Source: CAIWHR01 sp963781285
GTDB taxonomy: Bacteria; Pseudomonadota; Gammaproteobacteria; Burkholderiales; Casimicrobiaceae
Assembly: GCA_963781285.1 (NCBI GenBank)
Contig: CAWAFI010000005.1
Coordinates: 464,220 to 528,219, forward strand
Direction of reading: 5' to 3'
DNA: 64,000 nt
A program made the position numbers and the translations under genes. This document shows, piece by piece, positions 55,684-63,995 of this stretch. The notes below the pieces were generated by a model. It had not been told where the DNA came from and ran no database searches. It saw only the letters and a list, made by a program, of their open reading frames with translations. How positions within the stretch are numbered: the stretch's first letter is position 1; every line of letters begins with the position of its first letter.

Positions 55684-56280
55684 ATGAGCAAAGGCGAGCA
55701 AACCCGGACGGCGATCCTCGACGCAGCGCTGGCACAGGCCAGTGAAACCGGGTTCGAGTCGTTGACCATCGGCTCCCTGGCCGAACGTGCCGGCTTGTCC
55801 AAGAGCGGGCTGTTCGCCCATTTTGGATCGCGCGAGGAATTGCAGGTGGCCGCCATCGAGGCTGCGGCCGCGCGCTTTACTGAAACCGTATTCGTGCCTG
55901 CGCTGAAGGCGCGCCGCGGCGTCCCGCGCCTGCGCGCGTTGTTCGACCATTGGCTCGATTGGGCTGCGCGCAGCGGTCTGACCCATGGCTGTCCGATGCA
56001 GGCGGCTGCATTGGAGTTCGACGATCGCCCCGGGCCGGTACGCGATGCTGTGGTCGAACATTTCGCGCGGCTCGAGCGCGAGTTGGGCCGCGCGGTCGAA
56101 CTCGCCATCGGAGAAGGCCATTTGCGATCCGATCTAGATGTTGGGCAATTCGTATTCGATGTGGTGGGCGTCCTCTTCGCCTATCAGCACAGCGCTCGCT
56201 TGCTCAAGGCTGCCGAGGCCGGGTCGCGGGCACGCGCCGCCTTCGAGCGGCTGGTCGCAGCGGCTGCGCCGGCTGCGTGA
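55684..56280 (+). CDS. TetR/AcrR-family regulator
   Basis: This 198-residue repressor has the TetR DNA-binding domain (about 5-50): QTRTAILDAALAQASETGFE, then LAERAGLSKSGLFAHFGSRE. A C-terminal ligand-binding region follows (FDHWLDWAARSGLTHGCPMQ). It probably binds the palindrome in its own promoter, giving autoregulation. The hydrolase gene follows 18 bp downstream and its 5' end contains a similar palindrome, so both genes are likely controlled together. The ATG at 55684 is used because earlier codons overlap the promoter. Confidence 0.9.
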   Translation: MSKGEQTRTAILDAALAQASETGFESLTIGSLAERAGLSKSGLFAHFGSREELQVAAIEAAAARFTETVFVPALKARRGVPRLRALFDHWLDWAARSGLTHGCPMQAAALEFDDRPGPVRDAVVEHFARLERELGRAVELAIGEGHLRSDLDVGQFVFDVVGVLFAYQHSARLLKAAEAGSRARAAFERLVAAAAPAA

Positions 56281-56298
56281 AACGCTAGGAGACTCACG

Positions 56299-57225
56299 AT
56301 GAACGCTTCCTTAGCCACCTCCATTAAAAGTACGAACGTTCGTGCACAACAGTCGTTATGGGCCGTGATGCGCGCCTATTTCGCGGTCGCGTCGCGCCTG
56401 CTGCCCGATTTGGCTCGCCGTCAGGCCGAGCGCCTGTTCACCCTGCCGCCGCGCTATGCCGGCCGCGGCAGGCATCCCGTCGATGCCCGGCGCGAGAGTG
56501 TCATTGCTGGTGGGCACTCACTTGCAGTCTGGCAGGCAGGACCGCCCGCGGCCCCCGCCGTTCTGCTCGTCCACGGCTGGGGTGGCCGCGGCGTGCAAAT
56601 GGGAAGCTTCGTCCCCCCGTTGCTGACGGCCGGGTTTCGCGTCGTGTGGTTCGATCAACCCGGGCATGGCGAGAGCGGGCACGGGCCGGTCGCACTGCCC
56701 AACTTCGTGCGTGCGCTGCAGGCGCTTGCCGCCACGCACGGCCCATTCGCAGCAGCGATCGGCCACTCGCTCGGCGCGGCCGCGCTCGGGGTTGCGCTAA
56801 GGCGTGGGATGGCGCTGGGACGCGTCGTCTTCGTCAGCCCTCCGGCATCGATCAATGAACATGCGCACAATTTCGCTCGCCTGCTGGGGATTACGCCGTC
56901 GATTCGCGAAGCGATGCGGCGCCGCCTCGAGCACCGTTACGGCATGCGCTTCGCCGAGATCGACCGCCTCGACGAGCTGGAGCAACTGCGCGTGTCGGCG
57001 CTGTTCGTGCACGACAGCGGCGACGCCGAGGTGCCATTCGAGCACACGCTGCGATTGTCTGCTCGCATGCCAGGGGCGCGGCTCATCAAGACCCACGGAC
57101 TCGGTCACTACCGCCTATTGCGCAACCCCACCGTTGTCCGGGCAGTCGTCGACTTCGTCGGCGGTCACGTTGCGGAGCTGCCTGTCGAACTGCCGGCCCT
57201 GCCGCGCCCGGCGCCGATCTATTGA
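56299..57225 (+). CDS. Alpha/beta hydrolase
   Basis: This 308-residue serine hydrolase has HGWGGRGVQMGSF (oxyanion region), the WFDQPGHGESGHG lid approach, the nucleophile elbow AIGHSLGAAALG, an Asp in VHDSGDAEVPF and the His in THGLGHYRLLRNP. No secretion signal is apparent, although the first 50 residues are helical. It is co-transcribed with the TetR gene. A 12-bp palindrome overlaps codons 12-15, so the regulator may also act there. The substrate is unknown; an ester-containing xenobiotic or lipid is likely from this context. Confidence 0.85.
   Translation: MNASLATSIKSTNVRAQQSLWAVMRAYFAVASRLLPDLARRQAERLFTLPPRYAGRGRHPVDARRESVIAGGHSLAVWQAGPPAAPAVLLVHGWGGRGVQMGSFVPPLLTAGFRVVWFDQPGHGESGHGPVALPNFVRALQALAATHGPFAAAIGHSLGAAALGVALRRGMALGRVVFVSPPASINEHAHNFARLLGITPSIREAMRRRLEHRYGMRFAEIDRLDELEQLRVSALFVHDSGDAEVPFEHTLRLSARMPGARLIKTHGLGHYRLLRNPTVVRAVVDFVGGHVAELPVELPALPRPAPIY
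56332..56343. promoter_or_regulatory. Palindrome ACGAACGTTCGT inside the hydrolase 5' end
   Basis: This perfect 12-bp palindrome lies 33 bp into the hydrolase gene. With its flank (AAAAGT before ACGA) it shares the AAAAG-Y-ACGA half-site with the operator at 55657-55670. Confidence 0.4.
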
Positions 57226-57289
57226 GCAGCCGATGCAGCAACGATCCGGGCGCTTCTCTGCTGCTGTTGCCATGACCTGGAGGTGACTG

Positions 57290-57824
57290 ATGACCACGCA
57301 ACACGAACACCAACCGAACGAGGAACTGTACTTCGAAGATCTCCACGTCGGACTGCAATTCCGTAGCGGATCGCACGCCATCGACGAGGCGCAGATCAAG
57401 TCCTTCGCCGGCCAGTTCGACCCGCAGCCGTTTCACCTCGACGATGCCACGGCCAAGCGCACGCTATTTCAGGGACTTGGCGGCGAGTGGCTGGCACACG
57501 GCGGCGATCACCATGCGGCTCATGGTCGACGGCGGAGCACCGATTGCGGGCGGCATCGTCGGTGCCGGTGGGGAAGTCGGCTGGCCGAGGCCCACGCGAC
57601 CAGGCGACATCCTCCACGTCGAAAGCGAAGTGCTGGAGGCGACCCCGTCGCGCTCGCGCCCCGACCGGGGAATGGTCACCATCCGCAGCGAGACCAAAAA
57701 TCAGCGCGGCGAGGTCGTGCAGACGTTGACCGCGAAGCTCGTGGTACCGTGCCGCCCCGCGTCGGTCGATCGGCCAGCCGTCGGGCCATCGCAGGGTCGC
57801 GAGGACGTCGCGAGCGTACGTTGA
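57290..57824 (+). pseudogene. MaoC-like dehydratase gene with one frameshift
   Basis: A MaoC (hot-dog fold) hydratase is encoded in two frames. The first (from ATG 57290) gives EELYFEDLHVGLQFRSGSHA and QFDPQPFHLDDATAKRTLFQ. The second, entered near 57475, gives LAASGWHTAAITMRLMVDGG through GWPRPTRPGDILHVESEV to the stop at 57824. Joined, they make about 175 residues, the normal length of such proteins, with the hydratase-site Asp/His region (FDPQPFHLD) kept. The gene is broken or contains a sequencing error. It follows the hydrolase in the same direction. Confidence 0.75.
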
Positions 57825-57856
57825 TCGACAGCGATCGACTGGGGCGGCGATCGAAA

Positions 57857-58133
57857 TCATCGAATCGATGTTGCGGCCCGCACCGGTTCGGCGAACTCGA
57901 GCGCCTGCAGCGTCGCTTCGTCCCCGGCGATCGGCCGCACTTCGACGCATCCGATCCATGAACCCAGGAATCCTTGCAGCAACCTGGATAACCTCGTCCA
58001 GGTCTCTGGCCTCGATCACGTAGTGGCCGCCGAGCTGCTCCTTGGTTTCCGCATAGGGGCCGTCGGTGATTGCAACCTTGCCCTGTCGCACCCGGACCGT
58101 GGTGCAGGACTCCGCGCCTTGGATGTCATCGCC
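57857..58133 (-). pseudogene. Truncated YCII/DGPF-domain gene
   Basis: On the minus strand CTTVRVRQGKVAITDGPYAE and TKEQLGGHYVIEARDLDEVI are the C-terminal half of a YCII-like (DGPF) protein. After GGF the frame shifts near 57960 and continues as GSWIGCVEVRPIAGDEA to the stop at 57857. The first 40-45 residues of the family are missing. Complete members are about 115 residues and often accompany ECF sigma factors; none is present here. Confidence 0.65.
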
Positions 58134-58272
58134 GGTGTGGTGCGCCGGGCCGTCGCGTCCAGACGGAGCGACGGAGTAAAATTGACGCCGCAATCTCCGG
58201 CACCGGATCTCATCAATGCGTCCGTGACGCATTGCGTTGCCGGGTCCAGGACTCTTTCGTCGGAGGATTTGC

Positions 58273-58620
58273 ATGAGCAAGTATCCCGTACGACGCGTCG
58301 AACGGGCGCCGCGCAAGATCGAGAAGGATGCGGTCGAAGTCATCGAGCCGGCCTCCAAGGCCAATCCGTTCGTTAGCTTCCGCTATTCGTACACGGAGAT
58401 TTCGGCGTCCGGTGGCAAGGCGCGGGTCAAGTCCCGCAATACGCGCCTGGAGGATGGCAAGCTCACCTCGGAGGCCTTCGAGGGCGAGCTGGATCGGAGC
58501 GCCTACGAGCAGATGGTGAGCCAGGCGCAACAATATTTCCTTGGTCAGGCTGCGCTGGTGATGAAGTCGCTGTCGTGGTTGCTGCCGTTTTCCGGGAAAC
58601 AGCGTCCCGACCGCGACTGA
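58273..58620 (+). CDS. Hypothetical basic protein
   Basis: This 115-residue product is not recognised. The first 30 residues are basic (KYPVRRVERAPRKIEKD). A beta-rich centre (ANPFVSFRYSYTEISASGG) leads into helical segments (YEQMVSQAQQYFLGQ, ALVMKSLSWLLPF). A GGAGGATT ribosome-binding site precedes ATG 58273, so it is probably expressed. No signal or membrane anchor is clear, although the last 15 residues are hydrophobic. Confidence 0.6.
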   Translation: MSKYPVRRVERAPRKIEKDAVEVIEPASKANPFVSFRYSYTEISASGGKARVKSRNTRLEDGKLTSEAFEGELDRSAYEQMVSQAQQYFLGQAALVMKSLSWLLPFSGKQRPDRD

Positions 58621-58734
58621 TCAGGCAGCGTTGCAGCCTCTTTTCATTGCGACCTTGGAAGGCGCAATGCTTCGAGACGCCCAGCGTGCGTACTTGGTTG
58701 CGGGTTCCAAATGGCAAACGAAAGAAGGATTGCC

Positions 58735-59397
58735 ATGAACGATGTTGTCGTAAAGACGATCGGACTCATCGGTGCCGGCCACATCGGAAGCCAGATCGCC
58801 CGGCTCGCGGTGGCGAGAAACTACAACGTCGTGATCAGCAATTCGCGCGGGCCGGACACCTTGTCGACGCTCGTCGCGGAGCTCGGACCGAGAGCGCGCG
58901 CGGCGACACCTGCCGACGCGGCGACGGCCGGAGACATCGTCGTGGTCACGGTGCCACTGAAGAACTACCGAGCCGTTCCTGTCGAGCCACTGGCGGGCAA
59001 GATCGTGATCGACACGAACAACTACTATCCCGAGCGTGACGGCCATATCGCGGAGCTCGACAATGAGTCGACCACGACCTCCGAGCTCCTGCAGGCGCAC
59101 CTGCCGACCTCGAAGGTCGTCAAGGGTTTCAATCATATCTATGCCGCTGCGCTCACCACGGACGGGCAGCCAGCCGGCACGAAGAATCGTCGCGCGCTGG
59201 TCATCGCCGGTGACGACCAAGGTGCCAAGGCCACGGTCACCCATCTGCTCGACGATTTCGGCTTCGACACTGTGGACGTGGGGCCGCTGAAGGAAGGATG
59301 GCGCATCCAGCGCGACACGCCCGGCTACGGTCCGCGTCGCACCGCGGAGGAGCTGCGCAGAGACCTCGCGGCGGCGAAGCGGTACGCGGACCAATAG
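58735..59397 (+). CDS. NADP-dependent oxidoreductase, F420-reductase-like
   Basis: This 220-residue Rossmann protein resembles the NADPH-dependent F420 reductase family (the name refers to the fold; many members do not use F420). It has TIGLIGAGHIGSQIARLAV, VVISNSRGPDTL, VVVTVPLKNYRAVPVEPLAG, IDTNNYYPERDGH and KGFNHIYAAAL. The ATG at 58735 has a GAAGGATT ribosome-binding site; an in-frame ATG 24 bp earlier is weaker. The reductant in this organism would be NADP(H); the substrate is unknown. Confidence 0.85.
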   Translation: MNDVVVKTIGLIGAGHIGSQIARLAVARNYNVVISNSRGPDTLSTLVAELGPRARAATPADAATAGDIVVVTVPLKNYRAVPVEPLAGKIVIDTNNYYPERDGHIAELDNESTTTSELLQAHLPTSKVVKGFNHIYAAALTTDGQPAGTKNRRALVIAGDDQGAKATVTHLLDDFGFDTVDVGPLKEGWRIQRDTPGYGPRRTAEELRRDLAAAKRYADQ

Positions 59398-59491
59398 CCA
59401 CTTTCCGGCGCAAGAGTTCAGAGGCCGCTTCCGAGCGAGATTCGAGAGGCGGCGGGCGGCATCAAGCTGGTCCTTCGAGGAGGGGTTCGAG

Positions 59492-59977
59492 ATGCAACTC
59501 GTCACGGTAGCGATCGACAAGCCTGAAGCGACCAACTTCATCCTTGGTCAAACACACTTCATCAAGTCCGTCGAGGACCTGCACGAAGCGCTAGTGGCGT
59601 GCGTTCCAGGCATCAAGTTTGGCCTGGCCTTCTGCGAAGCCTCGGGCAAATGCCTGGTGCGTTGGTCGGGCACCGACCCCGCGATGGTCGAGCTCGCGCA
59701 AAGGAACGCGAAGAGTCTTGCGGCTGGACATTGCTTCATCATTTTTCTCGGCAACGGCTTCTACCCGGTGAACGTGCTCAACACCATCAAAATGGTCCCG
59801 GAGGTATGCCGCGTCTTCTGCGCCACCGCCAACCCAACCGAAGTCATCCTCGCGGAGACTGAGCAGGGACGGGGAATCTTGGGAGTGGTGGATGGCTTTC
59901 CTCCCAAGGGCATCGAAGGCGACGACGACATCGCGTGGCGGAAGAACCTGTTGCGCCAGATCGGCTACAAGCTTTGA
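59492..59977 (+). CDS. Adenosine-specific kinase (DUF355 family)
   Basis: This 161-residue protein matches the small adenosine-specific kinase family first described in archaea. Conserved stretches are NFILGQTHFIKSVEDLHEAL, GIKFGLAFCEASGKCLVRWSG, AGHCFIIFLGNGFYPVNVLN and FCATANPTEVIL with GRGILGVVDG. A GAGGAGGGG ribosome-binding site lies before ATG 59492. It would phosphorylate adenosine to AMP. It is followed by tRNA-Ser and is probably a separate transcription unit. Confidence 0.88.
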   Translation: MQLVTVAIDKPEATNFILGQTHFIKSVEDLHEALVACVPGIKFGLAFCEASGKCLVRWSGTDPAMVELAQRNAKSLAAGHCFIIFLGNGFYPVNVLNTIKMVPEVCRVFCATANPTEVILAETEQGRGILGVVDGFPPKGIEGDDDIAWRKNLLRQIGYKL

Positions 59978-60115
59978 TGAGAATCAGTCGCGGGCGATTC
60001 ACGCGGTGACGACTATCGTGCGCCCCGTGGATGGGTGCTGCGCATTGTCTGCCAGGTCTCGAACCTGGGAACCGCAGTTAGTGGTTGCTATCAGGATGGT
60101 ACAATTCTGCCCCGC

Positions 60116-60203
60116 GGAGAGTTGGCCGAGTGGTCGAAGGCGCCTGACTCGAAATCAGGTTTAGGGCAACCTAACGGGGGTTCGAATCCCTCACTCTCCG
60201 CCA
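60116..60203 (+). tRNA. tRNA-Ser (CGA anticodon)
   Basis: The gene is 88 nt including an encoded CCA. The acceptor stem is GGAGAGT with ACTCTCC, the D-arm is GCCGAGTGGTCGAAGGC, and the anticodon stem is CCTGA/TCAGG around the loop CTCGAAA (anticodon CGA at 60150-60152). A long variable arm follows, as in serine tRNAs, and the T-loop is GGTTCGAATCC. It reads UCG codons. A TACAAT box lies at 60100-60105, 10 bp upstream of the mature 5' end. Confidence 0.95.
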
Positions 60204-60217
60204 CTCCCAGCCCGATT

Positions 60218-60256
60218 GGCCATTCTTGTTTCTTCTGCAAAATGGCCTTTTCTTCT
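60218..60256 (+). terminator. Terminator after tRNA-Ser
   Basis: GGCCATT (60218-60224) pairs with AATGGCC (60241-60247) around a 16-nt loop, followed by TTTTCTTCT. The long loop makes it weaker than average. Confidence 0.55.
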
Positions 60257-60441
60257 GCAATTGCGCGCATTGAAGGCTTGCTCGTGCGCCGCGTTTTCGG
60301 GGGCCTTCTCACCATTCCGCACACGAAAATAATCGAATACAGCGTGTTCTGAGAGGTCGATATTTCGCGGAACTGCGAAGCACGCAAGGTGCTGTCAACG
60401 TAGAGCTTTCGTGAGCCGTGATGGCGCGGACGAAACCAGAT

Positions 60442-61350
60442 CTACGCTCCCCGTTCGCCCTCACCTCGCCGGCGCCGCTGCCCCGGGCACGTTGCCAATA
60501 CTTGGATCGCTTTAGCGAGTCCCGCCACAACCCGTGCCATTTCGGGATAGCGGAGCTTTTCGGGTGTGTCGCCGGCGCCGTGATAATGCGGGTAGCGGTA
60601 GAAGGCCGTGTCGGTCACCATTACGCCGGCGTAGCCCTCGCGCCAGAACGATAACTGGTCGCTCCATGACACGCCGGGTACGATTCCGGGGCTTGCGAGC
60701 TTCTCGGCGGGGAAGTCGGAGCCAGCCTTGTACGCGCTGACGACCTCGCGCAACGCCGCGCGGGAGCGCAAGTTGGACACGAACGCGATGAAGTTGCCGG
60801 CGTCGGGGTAGAAGTGGCGGAAGAGCGGCGGGTAGCGTTGACTGCCGGCGGCGTCGCTGTAGCAGCCGAGCATTTCGAGAGAAAGCATCACGCGGATATC
60901 GTCGCCGCGGCGTCGAGCCGTCCGTGCATAGACACGGCTGCCCATCTCGCCGAAGTCGAAGAACGGTGGCTCCTCGTTGACGAAAGCGACGAGCTTGATT
61001 GTGCAGGCAGGTCGCACTTGCCGCAGCTCGCGCGCGATCTCGATCAGGCCCGCGACCCCGCTCGCATTGTCGTCCGCGCCCGGGGAGCCGGGCACGGTGT
61101 CGTAGTGCGCACCGACGAGCACGATCTCGCCCGCGCGGTCGCTGCCGGGCACCGTGACCTCAAGGTTCGACGACGCGACGCCTTCGGCGATGTAGGTTTG
61201 ACGCGAGACCTCGAAGTCCAGCTCCGAAAGCGCAGCCGCGATGTAACTCTCTGCCGAATGGAGAGCTGCCGGCCGCCCGACGTGGCGCTCGCCAATCTCC
61301 CCGGCAAGAACCTCGACGTTCCGACGCAAACGGGACTCCAGAGCCAGCAT
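60442..61350 (-). CDS. M28-family zinc aminopeptidase
   Basis: This 302-residue peptidase has the M28 metal-ligand set: His in LVGAHYDTVPG, bridging Asp in PGADDNASGVAG, Glu pair in FVNEEPPFFDFG (general base and ligand), Glu in MLSLEMLGCY and His in YRYPHYHGAGDT. ATG 61350 starts just before the conserved helix LESRLRRNVEVLAGEIGERH; an upstream GTG or TTG could extend it. No signal peptide is seen from this start. It probably removes N-terminal residues from peptides. Confidence 0.88.
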   Translation of the reverse strand: MLALESRLRRNVEVLAGEIGERHVGRPAALHSAESYIAAALSELDFEVSRQTYIAEGVASSNLEVTVPGSDRAGEIVLVGAHYDTVPGSPGADDNASGVAGLIEIARELRQVRPACTIKLVAFVNEEPPFFDFGEMGSRVYARTARRRGDDIRVMLSLEMLGCYSDAAGSQRYPPLFRHFYPDAGNFIAFVSNLRSRAALREVVSAYKAGSDFPAEKLASPGIVPGVSWSDQLSFWREGYAGVMVTDTAFYRYPHYHGAGDTPEKLRYPEMARVVAGLAKAIQVLATCPGQRRRRGEGERGA

Positions 61351-61996
61351 CACGCCTTCCGCGTCACCGCAATCCGTCCGTTGGCACACCGGCGCGAGCG
61401 ACCCAATGGTGCCGCCATCGCCGCCCAAAGGTCATAAACCCTGTCCATTTGGCGAAGCGGCGCGAGCAGCGGCGGCTGATGAAAGACGCGGCGTAGTCGC
61501 GTGCGGCGTGGTCACCTGAACGGCTCAGATCGACCCGTTGCAGCCGGCCGACGGTCCTCCTAACCCGTCATAGAAATCGATTGAAGCGGCCATTCAAGCT
61601 GCCGCAACGAGGCACCTCAGCCTTCTCAGACAAAATGCCTACAAGATAGGGCAGGATCGCGTCCCTCCGGCCCGCCACTGTGGGGGGCGGCCGGCACCGA
61701 TCACCATCCCTACGCCGATCCGGCACCGCAGCTCGCCCCCGCCTTCGAGTTCGACCATCGCCTCATCTGGTAGCCACCACCGTCGACCGCCCGCCACGCG
61801 CGACGCGGGGCAGGCGCATGCCGACGGCCACCAGGCGCGCGATGCTAGCTCGGTGACGCTCCCGAAACATCCGTACCCGGGCTACCGGGCCTCGCGGCGA
61901 CCCCGCACCCATCAGAGCTTCCCACCGCTCCGTGCAAGTCACCACGTGCCTGGCTGCGCGCGATGATGCGTCGTGCCGCTGGAGCCGTTGGATTTC
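61351..61996. other. Gene-free stretch before the membrane protein
   Basis: No recognised gene lies in this stretch of about 650 bp. A plus-strand piece at 61700-61773 reads HHPYADPAPQLAPAFEFDHR and stops, and could be the end of a vanished gene, but no family was recognised. Confidence 0.4.
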
Positions 61997-62398
61997 CTAT
62001 TCTTCCCAGAACGCATAGGCCAGGAATCCAAACAACAGAACCTCCCCGGCGGTGATTGGAATCCGGAGCGCGCTGGGAATGATATCCAGCGCTCCGCTTC
62101 CACTGAACAACGGGATTACTCTCATTGCTGCGAGCAGCAGAAAGCCGATCGCAGTTGGCCTTGCCGTCGCATTTCGAAGAGCCGGATCTGCGGCGGCACG
62201 CAGAAGCAAGAGCCCCCATGCAATCATTGTCGCGCCGAAGCTGGCAAAGGCGTAGTACGCCAAAGTCGTTGCCGTGGCGGCGACCGAGAAGCCAGTAAGT
62301 TCGTGCAGCACGTAAAGCAAGAAGAAGCCGACGCCGGCTACAACCAATAACCACGCGGTGAATTTCCATAGCAGTGGTTGGTTCGAGTTCTGTGCCAT
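61997..62398 (-). CDS. Small integral membrane protein
   Basis: This 133-residue product has four hydrophobic segments (about 12-32, 42-66, 84-98 and 110-128), beginning MAQNSNQPLLWKFTAWLLVV. It has no charged residues inside the helices and matches no recognised family. The frame, ATG and composition are consistent with a real gene. The region upstream (62399-62763) separates it from the divergent repeat protein. Confidence 0.6.
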   Translation of the reverse strand: MAQNSNQPLLWKFTAWLLVVAGVGFFLLYVLHELTGFSVAATATTLAYYAFASFGATMIAWGLLLLRAAADPALRNATARPTAIGFLLLAAMRVIPLFSGSGALDIIPSALRIPITAGEVLLFGFLAYAFWEE

Positions 62399-62763
62399 TC
62401 GATGCCTCAGTTGTTGTTGTCTTCAGATCTTCCCCCTTAGGGGATTCGAGGCAGTGGACTCGTTTCCCTCTAAGGCGGCCTTCGGAATCCTCTTCATCGA
62501 ACACCTCCCACAACGCCATTATCCCGCGCTGCGGTTGGCGCCCGTTAACCACTGGGAAGCTCGGGCCCGGACGGCAGTAGAGCGCAGATCCTGACCCCGC
62601 TCGAGTTGCTCGACGGCCTCGCCGCTCTTGGTGCCCCATCAAACGCTTCTCATGCGCCGGGCCGACGTCGGTTCAGCCTTCCACACTCATTCCTGCTCGC
62701 GCGTACAATGAACTCGCAGCATGCTTGAGTGGGCATGATCCAATCTGGGAAGGAGCGTGCGAG
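62399..62763. other. Divergent gap with possible promoter
   Basis: No gene is recognised. A TACAAT box at 62704-62709 may serve the repeat protein starting at 62764, although its -35 region is poor. Confidence 0.4.
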
Positions 62764-63792
62764 ATGGCAGATGGAGACAAACTCATTCTGGGTACGGACT
62801 TCAATGAGGAAAACACTACAACGGAACTGACCAAGAGAGTAGGTTTTCTACCGGTTCTTGATCTGTTCAACGACAATGGCGTTGGCCTGTTGAGCATAGG
62901 AGGACAGTCGATTTTTCATGGCAATGTGGTTAGCAAAGGAGAGGCGGTTGCCGCCTTCTCTCCTGGAGTTGGGGTATATGCCACCGGTGATGACGGAGGC
63001 GTTCTCGCCGTCGGGAGAGTCGGCGTCGATGCCATTTCAGAAATCGGAGGTGTGGGCGTCCGTGGGACCGCGACTACAGGCCGCGGTGTTGTGGGCTCTT
63101 CTGCCTTTGGTCCGGGCGTGGAGGCCAATAGCGCTAGTGGTCCGGGTGTTCTCGGAACCAGCGGTTCCGGTCATGGAGTAAACGGGTTAAGCCGGACTAG
63201 AGCGGGCGTTGTTGGAACCAGCATCAACTTCATCGGGACTGCGGGTGTCGCCATAGAGCGCGGTATTGGAGTCGTCGGAATTGGGTTGCAAGGTGTGGCG
63301 GGCGCGTTTTGGGGAGATGTCGTTGTCCTTGGAGACTTCACCGTGGTAGGTGGCGCAAAATCCGCCGCGGTAAAGTCGCCCGATGGTTTCTTCCGCCGCC
63401 TCTATGCATTAGAGAGTCCGGAAAGTTGGTTAGAAGACTTCGCCTCAGCCAAGCTGAGCAAAGGGAAATGCCAGGTGAAATTGGAGCGCAACTTCGCATC
63501 GGTGATACGGGCGGATTCCTACCATGTCTTCCTCACACCCAAAGGCGACTCGAACGGACTTTTCGTCAGCCGCCAGACAAGGAATGGATTCGAAGTCAAA
63601 GAGCAGGGCGGTGGCGAAAGCAACATCGAGTTCAGTTATCGTGTCGTGGCAAAACGGAAAGACATTGCTGGCAAGCGGATGGAGAAAGTCAAATTGCCCG
63701 CGATGCCTTCACTGGAAACCAAAGCCAAGAAGCTCGCACCCTTACCGGAAGTTCCCAAACCACGGCCGCTAAGCCAATACCGGAAAGGCTGA
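62764..63792 (+). CDS. Glycine-rich repeat (GVxG-type) protein
   Basis: This 342-residue protein has a short N-terminal part (LILGTDFNEENTTTELTKRV) and then a repeat region (about 58-190) of units built on GVGV, GVVGSS, GPGVLGTSGSGHGVNG, as in beta-solenoid or fibre-like proteins. A distinct C-terminal domain follows (RRLYALESPESWLEDFASAK to VKLERNFASVIRADSYHVFL, then EVKEQGGGESNIEFSYRVVA). GTG at 62725 is also possible, but the ATG at 62764 has a GGAAGGAG ribosome-binding site 10 bp upstream. GC content is clearly below the window average, suggesting transfer. No signal peptide is visible. Confidence 0.78.
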   Translation: MADGDKLILGTDFNEENTTTELTKRVGFLPVLDLFNDNGVGLLSIGGQSIFHGNVVSKGEAVAAFSPGVGVYATGDDGGVLAVGRVGVDAISEIGGVGVRGTATTGRGVVGSSAFGPGVEANSASGPGVLGTSGSGHGVNGLSRTRAGVVGTSINFIGTAGVAIERGIGVVGIGLQGVAGAFWGDVVVLGDFTVVGGAKSAAVKSPDGFFRRLYALESPESWLEDFASAKLSKGKCQVKLERNFASVIRADSYHVFLTPKGDSNGLFVSRQTRNGFEVKEQGGGESNIEFSYRVVAKRKDIAGKRMEKVKLPAMPSLETKAKKLAPLPEVPKPRPLSQYRKG

Positions 63793-63806
63793 AGCCTTGC
63801 ACAACG

Positions 63807-63995
63807 TTATGCTACTTGGCTTGAGGATGAGAGCGTCCGCGTCCACAACCACGCCTCGGTGACGAGGGCGATGATCCACATGTCGGCGCCGCAGAGCGGG
63901 TAGCGGAGTGGGAAGACCTCATAGATGCGGGCGAGCAGCAGCAACCCCGCGCTGATTCGTTCGCCACGCGCCGCTGCGACTAGACCAACGACTGC
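63807..63995 (-). pseudogene. C-terminal remnant of a transposase
   Basis: Read leftward, this open stretch without a start codon encodes ARGERISAGLLLLARIYEVF and PLRYPLCGADMWIIALVTEA. That resembles the C-terminal LLARIYEVFPL..C..CG..M..IAF pattern of transposases of the IS91-like group. One Cys of the expected pair is replaced by Tyr. An in-frame stop near 63998 and the missing N-terminus show it is dead or continues beyond the window in another frame. Confidence 0.45.

Noticed and set aside
60116..60203. tRNA-Ser as attachment site of a genomic island
   Set aside because: No integrase and no repeat of the tRNA 3' end was found in the window.
62399..62642. Small protein starting MALWEVFDEEDSEGRLRGKR on the minus strand
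   Set aside because: It has an ATG but a poor ribosome-binding site, and runs into the out-of-frame start of the membrane protein; no family was recognised.
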